A program made the position numbers and the translations under genes. The notes under the pieces were generated by a model. That model worked only from the letters and a program-made list of their open reading frames with translations. It did no database searches and was not told the DNA's origin. From an uncultured bacterium (GTDB lineage Bacteria; Vulcanimicrobiota; Xenobia; Xenobiales; Xenobiaceae), in contig CAKTUZ010000001.1 of NCBI GenBank assembly GCA_934621605.1, forward strand, positions 230,408 to 294,407: DNA of 64,000 nt, written 5' to 3'. Position 1 is the first letter of the stretch. Each line of letters opens with the position of its first letter. Shown here piece after piece: positions 34,773-43,270 of this stretch.

Positions 34773-34819
34773 CAATAAGGCAGACTCGCTATTACAGTGG
34801 GTCTGCCTTATTGCTTTTT
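34773..34819 (+). terminator. Strong intrinsic terminator
   Basis: Perfect 13-bp stem (CAATAAGGCAGAC at 34773, complement ending at 34813) with a 15-base loop, followed by CTTTTTG. Lies between two convergent genes. Confidence 0.9.
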
Positions 34820-34836
34820 GTACGGTCAGTTAAAGA

Positions 34837-36309
34837 TCATTTTTGAGTAGCGCCCACTTTATATTGGTAAAGTTGAGAACTCAATTCGAATTTTTTGCTT
34901 TGCGGATTATAGAATTCACGACCGATTTCTCCGAGATTGGGCGCATAGTAAGCGCGGAAAGATCCTTCTTTTAGTTTACCTTTTTCTGTGCCGTAATAAG
35001 TAACTCGCAAACAGTTGAGGTATTCTCCTGCCATAGTATTGACGTTATAAAATTTTGATTCCACTTGATACCATCTGTCATCAAATAAAAAAGGTTTATC
35101 GGGATGGGACAGAGGAGGAATAAGCAAAATTAAATTGTTGCCTTCTTTAGTCTTATAAAGACGCATATAGGCCTGAATCTCGCCGTGAATAAAATCTACA
35201 CCTTGGATTCCTTCTTTGTCGGGAGAAATCAATTCTGTAGGGTTGTTGCTAGTGGAAGCAGCATCGCAGCGTCGCCAATTTACTTTTATGTAATTAAAAG
35301 GCTGAGGATGCTCATAATCATAGAATCTGAAGCAATCGGTAATATTTACTTTCTTAAGTTCCTCTGGTACGGGAAGAGATAAAGACTTAGAAGTTAAGTT
35401 GGGGGCAGGTAAGTAGGAGCCTATTTTAGGCTCCAGAGGAGTTGCGTCTATATAAGGGGTATCGGTAAGTTCGTAAGAAACTAAAATATTGCGCGGATAA
35501 AAATCCTGACTTTCGGGATTATAACTAAAAGCTAAAACTTCGCCGAGCTTAGGAGCGTAGAAACTGATGCTTGAACCCTGGGCTAATTTTTTAGTTTTTC
35601 CGTATACGCATACCATTTGACAATTTTTGAAGGTTCCGGCTGGAGTTTTTATAGTGTAAAGATTGGTAGCTGTACGATAAAATAAGCTTTTATATTCAAA
35701 AAATTGCCCAGCGTTAGTACTGGGAGGAACCTCGCAGCAAACTATATTGTCACCGTCAACAAAATGATCATCGGTGAATACACAGCCGCTCTCCTTATCA
35801 AAACGTGTAAAACCTTCACCGCTGATTATCGGTACTTCATACGGATAAGAAAACGAGTCATTTTTAGTATGGATGAAATACTCATAGTGGCGATAGTAAC
35901 GTGTGTCCTGTTTTCCTTTTTCTTGTCGATTGGTAAAAATGTAACGCCGGAAAGCCAATATGTTGTCTTGGGGATCTTGATCGTTGTAAGTGCTAAGCCC
36001 AGGGAAGAGGAAGGTTTTGTAGTTAAGGACTTTTTCTTCCATATAAGCAGCAGTATCGCATATTGAAGCTGGAGAATCGGTTTGTTCCTGCACAACGTAA
36101 TTGCTTTTTGCAGAATCTGCAGATTGATGGAAACTTTCTGCTTTGGGAACAGCATCATCTGCGGCTGCCTGAACTTGCGGAAGTGAGTTACCCGGCTTCG
36201 AAACTGCCCAGGCCGGAGCTGAAAGAGGCCAGCTTAAGCAAACAGAAGCTCCCAGCATGGCGGCTGTTAAAAATATATAATTTTTTATTACAGAGTATTT
36301 TTTATACAT
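34837..36309 (-). CDS. Secreted protein with a duplicated domain, unknown function
   Basis: 490 residues with a signal peptide (ending P-A-W-A). Two homologous halves, about 75-275 and 310-488, share the pattern A-G-x-(F/Y)-x-N-C-x-x-V-x-x-Y-G, then Y-A-P-x-L-G-E-(V/I) and F/Y-x-Y-N-P-x-S. This A-G-x-F-x-N-C...Y-A-P-x-x-G signature occurs in many bacterial secreted or lipoprotein domains of unknown role. The Cys in each N-C motif is kept in both copies. Periplasmic or surface location. The minus-strand transcript starts from the 319-bp gap before the pyruvate:ferredoxin oxidoreductase gene. Confidence 0.72.
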   Translation of the reverse strand: MYKKYSVIKNYIFLTAAMLGASVCLSWPLSAPAWAVSKPGNSLPQVQAAADDAVPKAESFHQSADSAKSNYVVQEQTDSPASICDTAAYMEEKVLNYKTFLFPGLSTYNDQDPQDNILAFRRYIFTNRQEKGKQDTRYYRHYEYFIHTKNDSFSYPYEVPIISGEGFTRFDKESGCVFTDDHFVDGDNIVCCEVPPSTNAGQFFEYKSLFYRTATNLYTIKTPAGTFKNCQMVCVYGKTKKLAQGSSISFYAPKLGEVLAFSYNPESQDFYPRNILVSYELTDTPYIDATPLEPKIGSYLPAPNLTSKSLSLPVPEELKKVNITDCFRFYDYEHPQPFNYIKVNWRRCDAASTSNNPTELISPDKEGIQGVDFIHGEIQAYMRLYKTKEGNNLILLIPPLSHPDKPFLFDDRWYQVESKFYNVNTMAGEYLNCLRVTYYGTEKGKLKEGSFRAYYAPNLGEIGREFYNPQSKKFELSSQLYQYKVGATQK

Positions 36310-36628
36310 GAAATTTCAGTCTCTTTCTTCGCCGACAATCGGTATCGGTTAATAAAATCTGCCAAATATTAGTAAATTGCACAAAATGGAGCAAAATCTT
36401 TTCAATTTCAGATAACTGGAGGATAAAAGATAAACAATGCTTCTAAGTTAATTCTTTACGTATAAAGGAAACTAACTTAGAAAACGTGAACGACCACACG
36501 GTTTGGGACTGCGGCTGACTTGTTTGGCTCCGCTAAGTCTTTGTTGCCTGACTTGCGGGATATTTTTAGCCAGTTAATTAACAGCGGTTCTCAATGTTTT
36601 CCGTTCTCGAAAGGAGCCTCATTACGCA
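36310..36628. other. Divergent intergenic region upstream of nifJ
   Basis: Holds a 42-bp inverted repeat (36441-36482), a pair of CTGACTTG direct repeats (near 36511 and 36549) and AAGGAG 12 bases before the nifJ ATG. No clear -35/-10 pair could be fixed. No gene seen. Confidence 0.5.
36441..36482. promoter_or_regulatory. Inverted repeat, possible operator or RNA hairpin
   Basis: TTCTAAGTTA at 36441 and TAACTTAGAA at 36473 are perfectly complementary over 10 bp. The 22-base spacer can pair again (CTTT/AAAG). About 150 bases before nifJ. It could be a binding site for a redox or metabolic regulator or a leader structure. Confidence 0.4.
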
Positions 36629-39600
36629 ATGGGTAATGTGAATGTCGCTAAGGCGATTATGGACGCCAATGAAGCTACTGCCGATGTAGCTTTTAGACTT
36701 AGTGAAGTTTGTGCAATCTATCCTATTACTCCCTCTTCTCCCATGGGTGAATTTGCCGATCAGTGGAGTGCTGAGGGTCGTAAAAATTTATGGGGAGCTA
36801 TTCCTCACATCCAGGAAATGGAATCTGAAGGTGGCGCTGCTGGTGCCGTACACGGTGCTTTGCAGAGCGGTGCTTTGACAACCACTTTCACAGCTAGCCA
36901 AGGCTTGCTGCTTATGATCCCCAATATGTACAAAATCGCCGGCGAGCTCACCAGTGCTGTTTTCCATATCGCTGCCCGTTCTCTGGCTGCTCAGGGCTTG
37001 TCCATCTTTGGCGACCACGCCGACGTTATGGCTTGTCGCGCTACCGGCTTTGCTATGCTCTTCTCCAACTCGGTGCAAGAAGCTACTGACATGGCCGCTA
37101 TTGCTCACGCTGCTACTTTAGAGAGCCGCGTACCTTTTATTCACGCTTTTGATGGTTTCCGTACTTCTCACGAAGTAAATACCATTGAGCGTATTTCTGA
37201 TGACGTACTCCGTGAGCTTATTCCTGATTCATTGGTACATGCTCATCGTGCTCGCGCTCTCAATCCTAACAAACCTTTCATTCGCGGTACTGCTCAGAAT
37301 GCTGACATCTATTTCCAGGGCCGTGAAGCTGCCAACCCCTACTATTTGAAGACTCCCGGCATTGTGGCCAAACTGATGAAGCGTTTTGGTGAACTCACTG
37401 GTCGTCATTACAATCTTTTTGAGTACCATGGTCATCCTGAAGCTGAAGAGGTCGTCGTCCTTATGGGCTCCGGCGTCTCCGTTGTTCGTGGCACTTTGGA
37501 AAAATTGTTGGCTGAAGGCAAGAAAGTTGGCGTTGTTACTGCTCGCTTATACCGTCCCTTCGATTCTAAGTCCTTTATTGAGGCCATTCCCGCCACAGTT
37601 AAGACTATCGGTGTTTTGGATCGCACTAAGGAGCCTGGTTGCGCTGGTGAACCCCTCTATCAGGATGTCATTACTGCCGTTATGGAAAATATGGAAGGTG
37701 GTAAGGGCAAATTCGCTACGTTGCCTCGTGTTATTGGTGGTCGTTACGGTCTTTCTTCCAAAGACTTCACTCCTGCTATGGTTTGCGGCGTGTATAACGA
37801 GTTGGCCAAAGCTGAGCCTAAGCGCAGCTTTACCGTTGGTATCAACGACGACGTTACCAATTTGAGTATCGACTATGATGCTAACTGGATTAGCGAGCCC
37901 GAAGGCACCGTAAGAGCCATGTTCTATGGTTTAGGTTCTGATGGTACTGTAGGCGCCAATAAGAACTCCATTAAGATTATCGGTCACGATACTGACAACT
38001 ACGCTCAGGGCTATTTCGTTTATGACTCCAAGAAGTCTGGCGGTTTGACCGTATCTCACTTGCGCTTCGGCCCTAAGCCTATCGATGCTCCCTTCCTTAT
38101 TCAGCGTGCCAGCTTCATTGGCGTACACCTCTTTGAGTTCTTGGAGAGTTATGATGTTTTGAAGCAAGCTGAAGAGGGTGGTGTATTCCTTCTCAACAGT
38201 CCTTTCTCCAAGGATGAGGTTTGGGATCAACTTCCTGCCGAAGTTCAGGAAACTATTTTAGCCAAACACCTTAAATTCTATGTAATCGACGCTTTAACCG
38301 TCGCTCATAACGCTGGCATGGGCAACCGCATCAACACCGTTATGCAAACCGCCTTCTTTGCTATCAGCAATGTCTTGCCTCGCGAAGAAGCCATCGAGCA
38401 CATTAAAGCCAGCATTAAGAAGGCCTATAGCAAGAAGGGTCAAGAAGTTGTCGCTAAGAACTGGGCCGCCGTAGACAGTAGCTTGGCTGCTTTGTACAAG
38501 GTAGAAACCGAAGGCCGCAAAGTTACTGGTCACCACCGCAAGCCCTTGGTTTCTGATGAAGCTCCTGAATTCGTCAAGAAGGTTACCGCTGTAATGATGG
38601 CTCAGCGTGGCGACGAACTTCCCGTCAGTGCTATTCCTGATGACGGCACCTGGCCCAGCGGCACCACTCGTTGGGAAAAACGCAATATCGCTTCTGAAGT
38701 TCCCAGCTGGGATCCCGCCAAGTGCATCCAGTGCGGTAAGTGTGTTATGGTTTGCCCTCACGGCGTAATTCGTTCCCGTCTCATTACCAACGAAGACGCT
38801 GCTAAGGCTCCCGAGAGCTTCAAGCTTGCTGAAGCTAAAGGTTTTGTCGGTTACAAAGATTACAAGTTCAGTATGCAGATTTCTGTTGAAGACTGCACCG
38901 GTTGTACTCTGTGCGTAGGCGTCTGCCCCGCTAAAGAAAAAGCTCTCACCATGGTTCCTCAGCGTCCTCTCCGCGAAGAAGGTCGCAAAAACTGGAAGTT
39001 CTTCCTCGATTTGCCTGACTTGGGCGGCGACTTGAAGCGCACCATGGTCAAGAATGTACAGTTGCTTCCTCCTATGTTTGAGTTCTCCGGCGCTTGCGCA
39101 GGCTGCGGCGAGACTCCTTACGTGAAGATGGTCAGCCAGCTCTTCGGTGACAGAGCTATGATCGCCAACGCTACTGGTTGCTCTTCCATCTATGGCGGTA
39201 ACTTACCCACTACTCCTTGGTGCACCAACAAAGATGGACGCGGTCCTGCTTGGTCTAACTCCCTCTTTGAAGATAACGCCGAGTTCGGTTTAGGTATGCG
39301 CATAGCCGTAGACCAGAAGGCCGAATATGCTCGTCAGCTTCTTACCGAAGCTAAGGATAAGATTGATCCAGAAGTTTACGAAGGTTTAATGGCTGTTGAA
39401 CCGGCTACTCCCGAGAATATCGCCAAGAAACGCGCTTTACTCGACAAGCTGGCTGAAAAAGTTAAGGGCTGTGATTGCACTTGCGCCAGAGAGCTCGAGT
39501 CCGTTATGGATGCTTTGATTCCTCGTTCAGTATGGATCATCGGTGGTGACGGTTGGGCTTATGACATCGGTTACGGTGGGTTGGATCACGTTTTAGCTCA

Positions 39601-40177
39601 GGGCAAGAATGTAAACGTACTTGTACTCGACACCGAGGTCTATTCCAATACCGGTGGTCAGGCTTCCAAGGCTACTCCTTTGGGTGCTGTCGCTCGCTTT
39701 GCTGCTGCTGGTAAGAGCTTACCTAAGAAGGATCTGGGTATGATTGCCATGTCTTATGGCAACATCTATGTCGCTCAGATCTCTGTTGGCGCCAACGACG
39801 CTCAGGCTTTGAAAGCTATCGAAGAAGCCGAATCTTATGACGGTCCTTCCTTGATTATTGCTTACTCTCATTGTATCAACCACGGTATTAACATGGCTGA
39901 TGGTTTGAAGCACCAGAAGAACGCTGTAGAATGCGGACAGTGGCCTCTCTATCGCTTCGATCCTCGCTTAAAAGCTCAAGGTAAGCCTTGTTTGCAAGTT
40001 GACTACAAGGGCCCGAAGACCCCCGTTGCCGATTACTTGGCTAGCGAGAACCGTTTCCGTCAGCTCCAGAAGCTCAATCCTGAAGCTGCTGCTAAGTTTG
40101 CTGAAGAGTCAGAGATTATTGCTAAGGAGCGTTATGAGCGCTATCTGCACTTAGCTACTGCTCCTGAAGCTAAGTAG
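36629..40177 (+). CDS. nifJ: Pyruvate:ferredoxin (flavodoxin) oxidoreductase
   Basis: 1182 residues, the full single-chain enzyme. The order is the pyruvate-binding domain I (Y-P-I-T-P-S-S-P-M-G-E near residue 31), gamma domain, and a ferredoxin domain with two 4Fe-4S motifs (first Cys at 699, C-I-Q-C-G-K-C; second from 756, C-T-G-C-T-L-C). The C-terminal TPP domain has C-A-G-C-G-E-T, G-D-G-W-A-Y-D-I-G near residue 973 and the E-V-Y-S-N-T-G-G-Q loop. It converts pyruvate and CoA to acetyl-CoA, CO2 and reduced ferredoxin, the main anaerobic pyruvate route. Frequent C-ending codons compared with neighbours suggest strong expression. Confidence 0.98.
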   Translation: MGNVNVAKAIMDANEATADVAFRLSEVCAIYPITPSSPMGEFADQWSAEGRKNLWGAIPHIQEMESEGGAAGAVHGALQSGALTTTFTASQGLLLMIPNMYKIAGELTSAVFHIAARSLAAQGLSIFGDHADVMACRATGFAMLFSNSVQEATDMAAIAHAATLESRVPFIHAFDGFRTSHEVNTIERISDDVLRELIPDSLVHAHRARALNPNKPFIRGTAQNADIYFQGREAANPYYLKTPGIVAKLMKRFGELTGRHYNLFEYHGHPEAEEVVVLMGSGVSVVRGTLEKLLAEGKKVGVVTARLYRPFDSKSFIEAIPATVKTIGVLDRTKEPGCAGEPLYQDVITAVMENMEGGKGKFATLPRVIGGRYGLSSKDFTPAMVCGVYNELAKAEPKRSFTVGINDDVTNLSIDYDANWISEPEGTVRAMFYGLGSDGTVGANKNSIKIIGHDTDNYAQGYFVYDSKKSGGLTVSHLRFGPKPIDAPFLIQRASFIGVHLFEFLESYDVLKQAEEGGVFLLNSPFSKDEVWDQLPAEVQETILAKHLKFYVIDALTVAHNAGMGNRINTVMQTAFFAISNVLPREEAIEHIKASIKKAYSKKGQEVVAKNWAAVDSSLAALYKVETEGRKVTGHHRKPLVSDEAPEFVKKVTAVMMAQRGDELPVSAIPDDGTWPSGTTRWEKRNIASEVPSWDPAKCIQCGKCVMVCPHGVIRSRLITNEDAAKAPESFKLAEAKGFVGYKDYKFSMQISVEDCTGCTLCVGVCPAKEKALTMVPQRPLREEGRKNWKFFLDLPDLGGDLKRTMVKNVQLLPPMFEFSGACAGCGETPYVKMVSQLFGDRAMIANATGCSSIYGGNLPTTPWCTNKDGRGPAWSNSLFEDNAEFGLGMRIAVDQKAEYARQLLTEAKDKIDPEVYEGLMAVEPATPENIAKKRALLDKLAEKVKGCDCTCARELESVMDALIPRSVWIIGGDGWAYDIGYGGLDHVLAQGKNVNVLVLDTEVYSNTGGQASKATPLGAVARFAAAGKSLPKKDLGMIAMSYGNIYVAQISVGANDAQALKAIEEAESYDGPSLIIAYSHCINHGINMADGLKHQKNAVECGQWPLYRFDPRLKAQGKPCLQVDYKGPKTPVADYLASENRFRQLQKLNPEAAAKFAEESEIIAKERYERYLHLATAPEAK

Positions 40178-40266
40178 TGAATAAGTGAGGCTTTAGCAGC
40201 TTTCCGTTCCAATTCTTTGGTTAAGAGTGGGACGGAAGCTGAAGACTCGCCGGTTCTTTATAAGAT

Positions 40267-40312
40267 AGGCGCTTTGTTGTAGATATTTTTCTAAGCAAAG
40301 CGCCTCTTTTTT
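40267..40312 (+). terminator. Intrinsic terminator after nifJ
   Basis: Perfect 10-bp stem AGGCGCTTTG/CAAAGCGCCT with a 19-base loop, then CTTTTTT. A second, imperfect hairpin (about 40198-40240) lies between it and the stop codon. Confidence 0.9.
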
Positions 40313-40354
40313 ATAAATTTTAAATATTTAGAATTTGAGTGAAACAAATCGGAC

Positions 40355-40972
40355 GTGACTGGATTTAAACCACCAGACAAACTCGAGGAAGGAGCTGCCG
40401 ACGCTGCTTTATTGGCGCGTTTTCAGGCCGGCGACGACTCTGCGTTTGATGAATTGATGACTATTTACTATCGTCCTGTACTGAATTTAATTTATAAATT
40501 CAAGGGCGGCTCGGCTAGAGAAGCTGAAGATACGGCTCAGGAGGTTTTCCTTCAATTATATAAGGCTTTACCAAGGTTTGAATTGAGGGCCCGTCTTTTT
40601 ACTTATATATATAAAGTAACTATGAATCAGTGCTTTAAAGAAAGGAAAAGACGAGCTAAGGATGTTCCTCTTCAGATAAGTTTGGATGAGCCTATAGATA
40701 ATGGCGGAGATCGTCCCATGCAACGTGATTTTGCCGATTCAGGAGATTCTCCATTGGAATCTATAGAGTACGGAGAAGTCAGTCGCGAATTGCGCCGAGC
40801 GCTCTTGCAAATCGACGAAGAGATGAGAGCTCCACTGATAATGAATCGTTTTTACGATCTTACCTATGAAGAGATCGCCGAAACTTTGGAAATTACAGTG
40901 GCTGCAGTCAGATCCAGAATTCATCGGGCACGTCAGACTTTGCAGAAGTATTTGGGCAAAGTATTTAGTTAG
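40355..40972 (+). CDS. ECF RNA polymerase sigma factor (RpoE type)
   Basis: 205 residues. Region 2 (about 20-90) has A-R-F-Q-A-G-D-D-S-A-F, A-E-D-T-A-Q-E-V-F and a Y-I-Y-K-V-T-M-N core. Region 4 (about 140-200) has L-T-Y-E-E-I-A-E-T-L and V-R-S-R-I-H-R-A-R. A 30-residue acidic linker joins them. The zinc-finger anti-sigma gene starts 17 bases downstream, followed by a Spy/CpxP-like gene: a complete envelope-stress set. GTG start with a weak ribosome binding site. Confidence 0.94.
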   Translation: MTGFKPPDKLEEGAADAALLARFQAGDDSAFDELMTIYYRPVLNLIYKFKGGSAREAEDTAQEVFLQLYKALPRFELRARLFTYIYKVTMNQCFKERKRRAKDVPLQISLDEPIDNGGDRPMQRDFADSGDSPLESIEYGEVSRELRRALLQIDEEMRAPLIMNRFYDLTYEEIAETLEITVAAVRSRIHRARQTLQKYLGKVFS

Positions 40973-40989
40973 AAAGGAGTGCTCTCTTT

Positions 40990-41688
40990 ATGGAGGATAA
41001 CCGAAGAGCGGAAGTCGCTAAGCCAAAAGATATGCAATGTCAAGAGTGTGTGGATAAACTATTAGAATATGAAGAGGGGCTTCTTGGCGAACCGGATACT
41101 TCTAGGCTGAAAAAACATTTAGAGGAGTGCTCCGGGTGTCGACAGTATCGTCGTTCCTTGAGTGAGGTATGGAAAAATTTAGATAAAGCTTTTCCTCAAG
41201 AACTTGAGCCTGCCGCCGATTTTAGGACGCGCTTTTGGAAGAGAGTTGGACAAGAATCCGATGTTGGTAAAGTTATTAGTTTAGAAACTGAGCTTAAAGC
41301 TAAAAATAAACATTTGCGCTATTGGAAAGCTTTTACAGCAGCCGCTTCTTTAACTGTGGTCGGCGGTGTTGTACTTTGGAGTGTTTTTGCCTTTACTTTT
41401 AATGGAATATCCGATCGGATTTCGACAAACGTTGTGGCGAGCACTAATTCCGTGGCGGGGCGCAATTTTACAGTGCAGAGAAGTTCTGTCGGCTCAGTTG
41501 AATCAAGTTCAGAATTTGGCAGTGACGAACCTTACTATACAGATTATGTTTTAGCTGACGAATTTAATAACAATGCCAACGAAGATTTGAGCGATAGTGT
41601 TATTTATGCCGATTATGAGCCTGATTATGTAATGTCTCAAGAACTTTTGGATATGGCATTTGATGAAGTTGTCAACAGTGCGTACTAG
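40990..41688 (+). CDS. Anti-sigma factor with HCC zinc motif
   Basis: 232 residues. The N-terminal anti-sigma domain has H-L-E-E-C-S-G-C (zinc H-x3-C-x2-C), one membrane helix at about 116-138, and a periplasmic tail of about 90 residues rich in Asp, Glu, Tyr and Ser. It should hold the sigma factor encoded just upstream at the membrane. The acidic tail could sense envelope state or be the cleavage target. AAAGGAG lies before the ATG. Confidence 0.9.
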   Translation: MEDNRRAEVAKPKDMQCQECVDKLLEYEEGLLGEPDTSRLKKHLEECSGCRQYRRSLSEVWKNLDKAFPQELEPAADFRTRFWKRVGQESDVGKVISLETELKAKNKHLRYWKAFTAAASLTVVGGVVLWSVFAFTFNGISDRISTNVVASTNSVAGRNFTVQRSSVGSVESSSEFGSDEPYYTDYVLADEFNNNANEDLSDSVIYADYEPDYVMSQELLDMAFDEVVNSAY

Positions 41689-41716
41689 GGAAGGATAGAG
41701 AGGTTTAAATAGTTCT

Positions 41717-42223
41717 ATGTTTAAGAAAGTTGTGCTGTTTGTTACCGCTTTAGGCACTTTGTCTTTTGCATCGGGAGTGGCTCTGGCCGATGAGGGAGCT
41801 AACTGTACAGAGGGGGTGCAAAGAACTGTTGTCAACATTCAAGAGTGTGTTTTAGTGCATGGGCAACCGAAAAATAATGCCGGTACTGTAAATGGCTCTT
41901 CTAAGGATAATTTTATAAGTCGCAAAGACAGAGAGCAGGAAGAAACCAGATTTCCTGAGGCCAAACAGGTAAAAGAAAAGTATCGTCCACAAATGTTACA
42001 AATAAGAGCTTCTATAAAAGAAATCAGAGGGCGGATGGCTAAAGAGCTCACTGTCGATAATCCCAATAAGGCAACGGTTAAAAATTATATCAATCAACTT
42101 GCTGAGTTGCGTCGCAAACAGCAAATGCTTTTGGTAGACCAAATGTTTGAGACTTTGGAGCGCCTGCCTAAAGAGAAGCGTGCTGATTATATTCAGCCTA
42201 TCGTGGAACATTGCTTACGGTAG
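41717..42223 (+). CDS. Periplasmic Spy/CpxP/CnrX-like protein
   Basis: 168 residues with a signal peptide (ending A-L-A). Residues about 75-165 are helical. They show the family pattern of R-x-x-I-K-E-I-R-G-R-M, a D-N-P-N-K-A-T-V turn, then L-A-E-L-R-R-K-Q-Q and a closing L-x-x-L-P-K-E-K-R-x-x-Y, as in Spy, CpxP, ZraP and CnrX chaperone/sensor proteins. It may bind misfolded proteins or metal and feed back on the anti-sigma factor. Two Cys after the signal (C30, C44) and one near the end. Third gene of the sigma module. Confidence 0.75.
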   Translation: MFKKVVLFVTALGTLSFASGVALADEGANCTEGVQRTVVNIQECVLVHGQPKNNAGTVNGSSKDNFISRKDREQEETRFPEAKQVKEKYRPQMLQIRASIKEIRGRMAKELTVDNPNKATVKNYINQLAELRRKQQMLLVDQMFETLERLPKEKRADYIQPIVEHCLR

Positions 42224-42236
42224 ATTTTATAGCATA

Positions 42237-42285
42237 AAGTGAAATAGCGCCGTTGTCCGTTTCCGACAGCGGCGCTATTTCACTT
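42237..42285. terminator. Long perfect hairpin, probable terminator
   Basis: A 16-bp perfect stem (first arm 42237-42252, second arm 42270-42285) with a 17-base loop that pairs further (GTC/GAC). No T-run follows on the plus strand, so it may act with Rho, as an RNA stabiliser, or in both directions. Confidence 0.6.
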
Positions 42286-42426
42286 AGCCGATTACCCATC
42301 ATCTAAAGGTAATGAGCTCTTGACATATTCCTCATGGCTAAAGCCAAGGGATTCTAAGATAAGTATATCCTCAATTGCTTACACAAATTCGGTGGACGTG
42401 CCTTATATCTCCGTGCTCGAAGGTAG

Positions 42427-42441
42427 GGGCTTTACGGCACT
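42427..42441 (+). repeat. Second copy of the 15-base leader motif
   Basis: GGGCTTTACGGCACT, identical to 6440-6454. Here it lies inside a GTGC...GCAC hairpin (42410-42440) and is followed by a short TAGTAGT/ACTACTA palindrome and by AAAGGGG with an ATGAAA. About two chance 15-mer repeats are expected in a window of this size, so the match alone is not strong. Confidence 0.3.
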
Positions 42442-42452
42442 AGTAGTAACTA

Positions 42453-43208
42453 CTATGATAGAAAGGGGTTAATTATGAAAGCACTGTCGGCAATGCTGGG
42501 AGTATCTATTACCGGTGAACTGGAAGACTTTAACACCGTGTCGATAGTGTGAACACTGGTTAGTACTAGATCTGGAGCTTTTACTACAGTTTTCGATTCC
42601 AGGTGGGAACTTATCATCTGTCCGGCGTTATAGGCGAAAGCTGTCTTGGCTCTGACTTGAACAGACTGACTGATGTCGTCTTTTATATCGGCACTTATGG
42701 GACCGGCTGCAGTTTCGATAATGGCCACGTCGTAGTTTTGCTCTGTATCCAGGGCAACCAGCTTATGTTCAAATTTTAAGTCTATAGTAATTGCTTGGCC
42801 TTTGTCTCCCAAAGGAATTTCCAAGGGCTTGATTTCTGTCCAAGAAGAGCCTACTTGTTGTAAACCGCTAGGAAAGACTGGTTGGTTTATATTGGCATTG
42901 ACGGTAGAGCGGGTTATACGCCCAGTTTTTTCTACGGTCATACCGATAGTTTGGCCAATGGCAGGCAAGGGAAGTCTCTGGTTATTGCGCTCAATGAAGC
43001 CGTCGGTAACGTTGACGTCTACATCGAAGGTATTTCCGGAAACTTTAGTCACTTTCTGATCTGTGGCCATTTCCATAACAACATCTGTGTTGCTGATCTC
43101 TTCGTTGTTTTCTTCTGTCTTTTGCTTGGAGTGCATTACCGTCTGGTAAGAAAGCACTTCTCCGGTGGCGGCTTTATATTCTAAAAATACGCCTTCAGTA
43201 TTGAGCAT
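42453..43208 (-). CDS. Protein of unknown function, repeated beta-strand domain
   Basis: 251 residues from the ATG that has GAGAGG 10 bases upstream; a TTG two codons earlier is too close to that site. No signal peptide or helix. Alternating strands with two similar stretches (G-R-I-T-R-S-T-V-N and G-Q-M-I-S-S-H-L-E) suggest a beta-sandwich or lipoprotein-like fold of the type seen in DUF6263-like proteins (weak). Although it lacks a visible signal, the strand pattern is that of periplasmic proteins. Stands alone on the minus strand. Confidence 0.6.
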   Translation of the reverse strand: MLNTEGVFLEYKAATGEVLSYQTVMHSKQKTEENNEEISNTDVVMEMATDQKVTKVSGNTFDVDVNVTDGFIERNNQRLPLPAIGQTIGMTVEKTGRITRSTVNANINQPVFPSGLQQVGSSWTEIKPLEIPLGDKGQAITIDLKFEHKLVALDTEQNYDVAIIETAAGPISADIKDDISQSVQVRAKTAFAYNAGQMISSHLESKTVVKAPDLVLTSVHTIDTVLKSSSSPVIDTPSIADSAFIINPFLS

Positions 43209-43270
43209 TTGCAAATTTCCTCTCGCCTGGCATGTAGAAGCTCACGACGCCATTTTTTAGGCACAAGGCT

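Noticed and set aside
35704..36066. Plus-strand frame of 120 codons inside the duplicated-domain secreted gene
   Set aside because: Antisense to a gene with a signal peptide and internal duplication; no supporting features.
42475..42552. Short plus-strand frame of 25 codons with AAAGGGG before its ATG
   Set aside because: It is antisense to the 3' end of a real gene, has no signal or recognised motif, and such a frame is expected by chance. Kept only as a possible remark with the leader motif.
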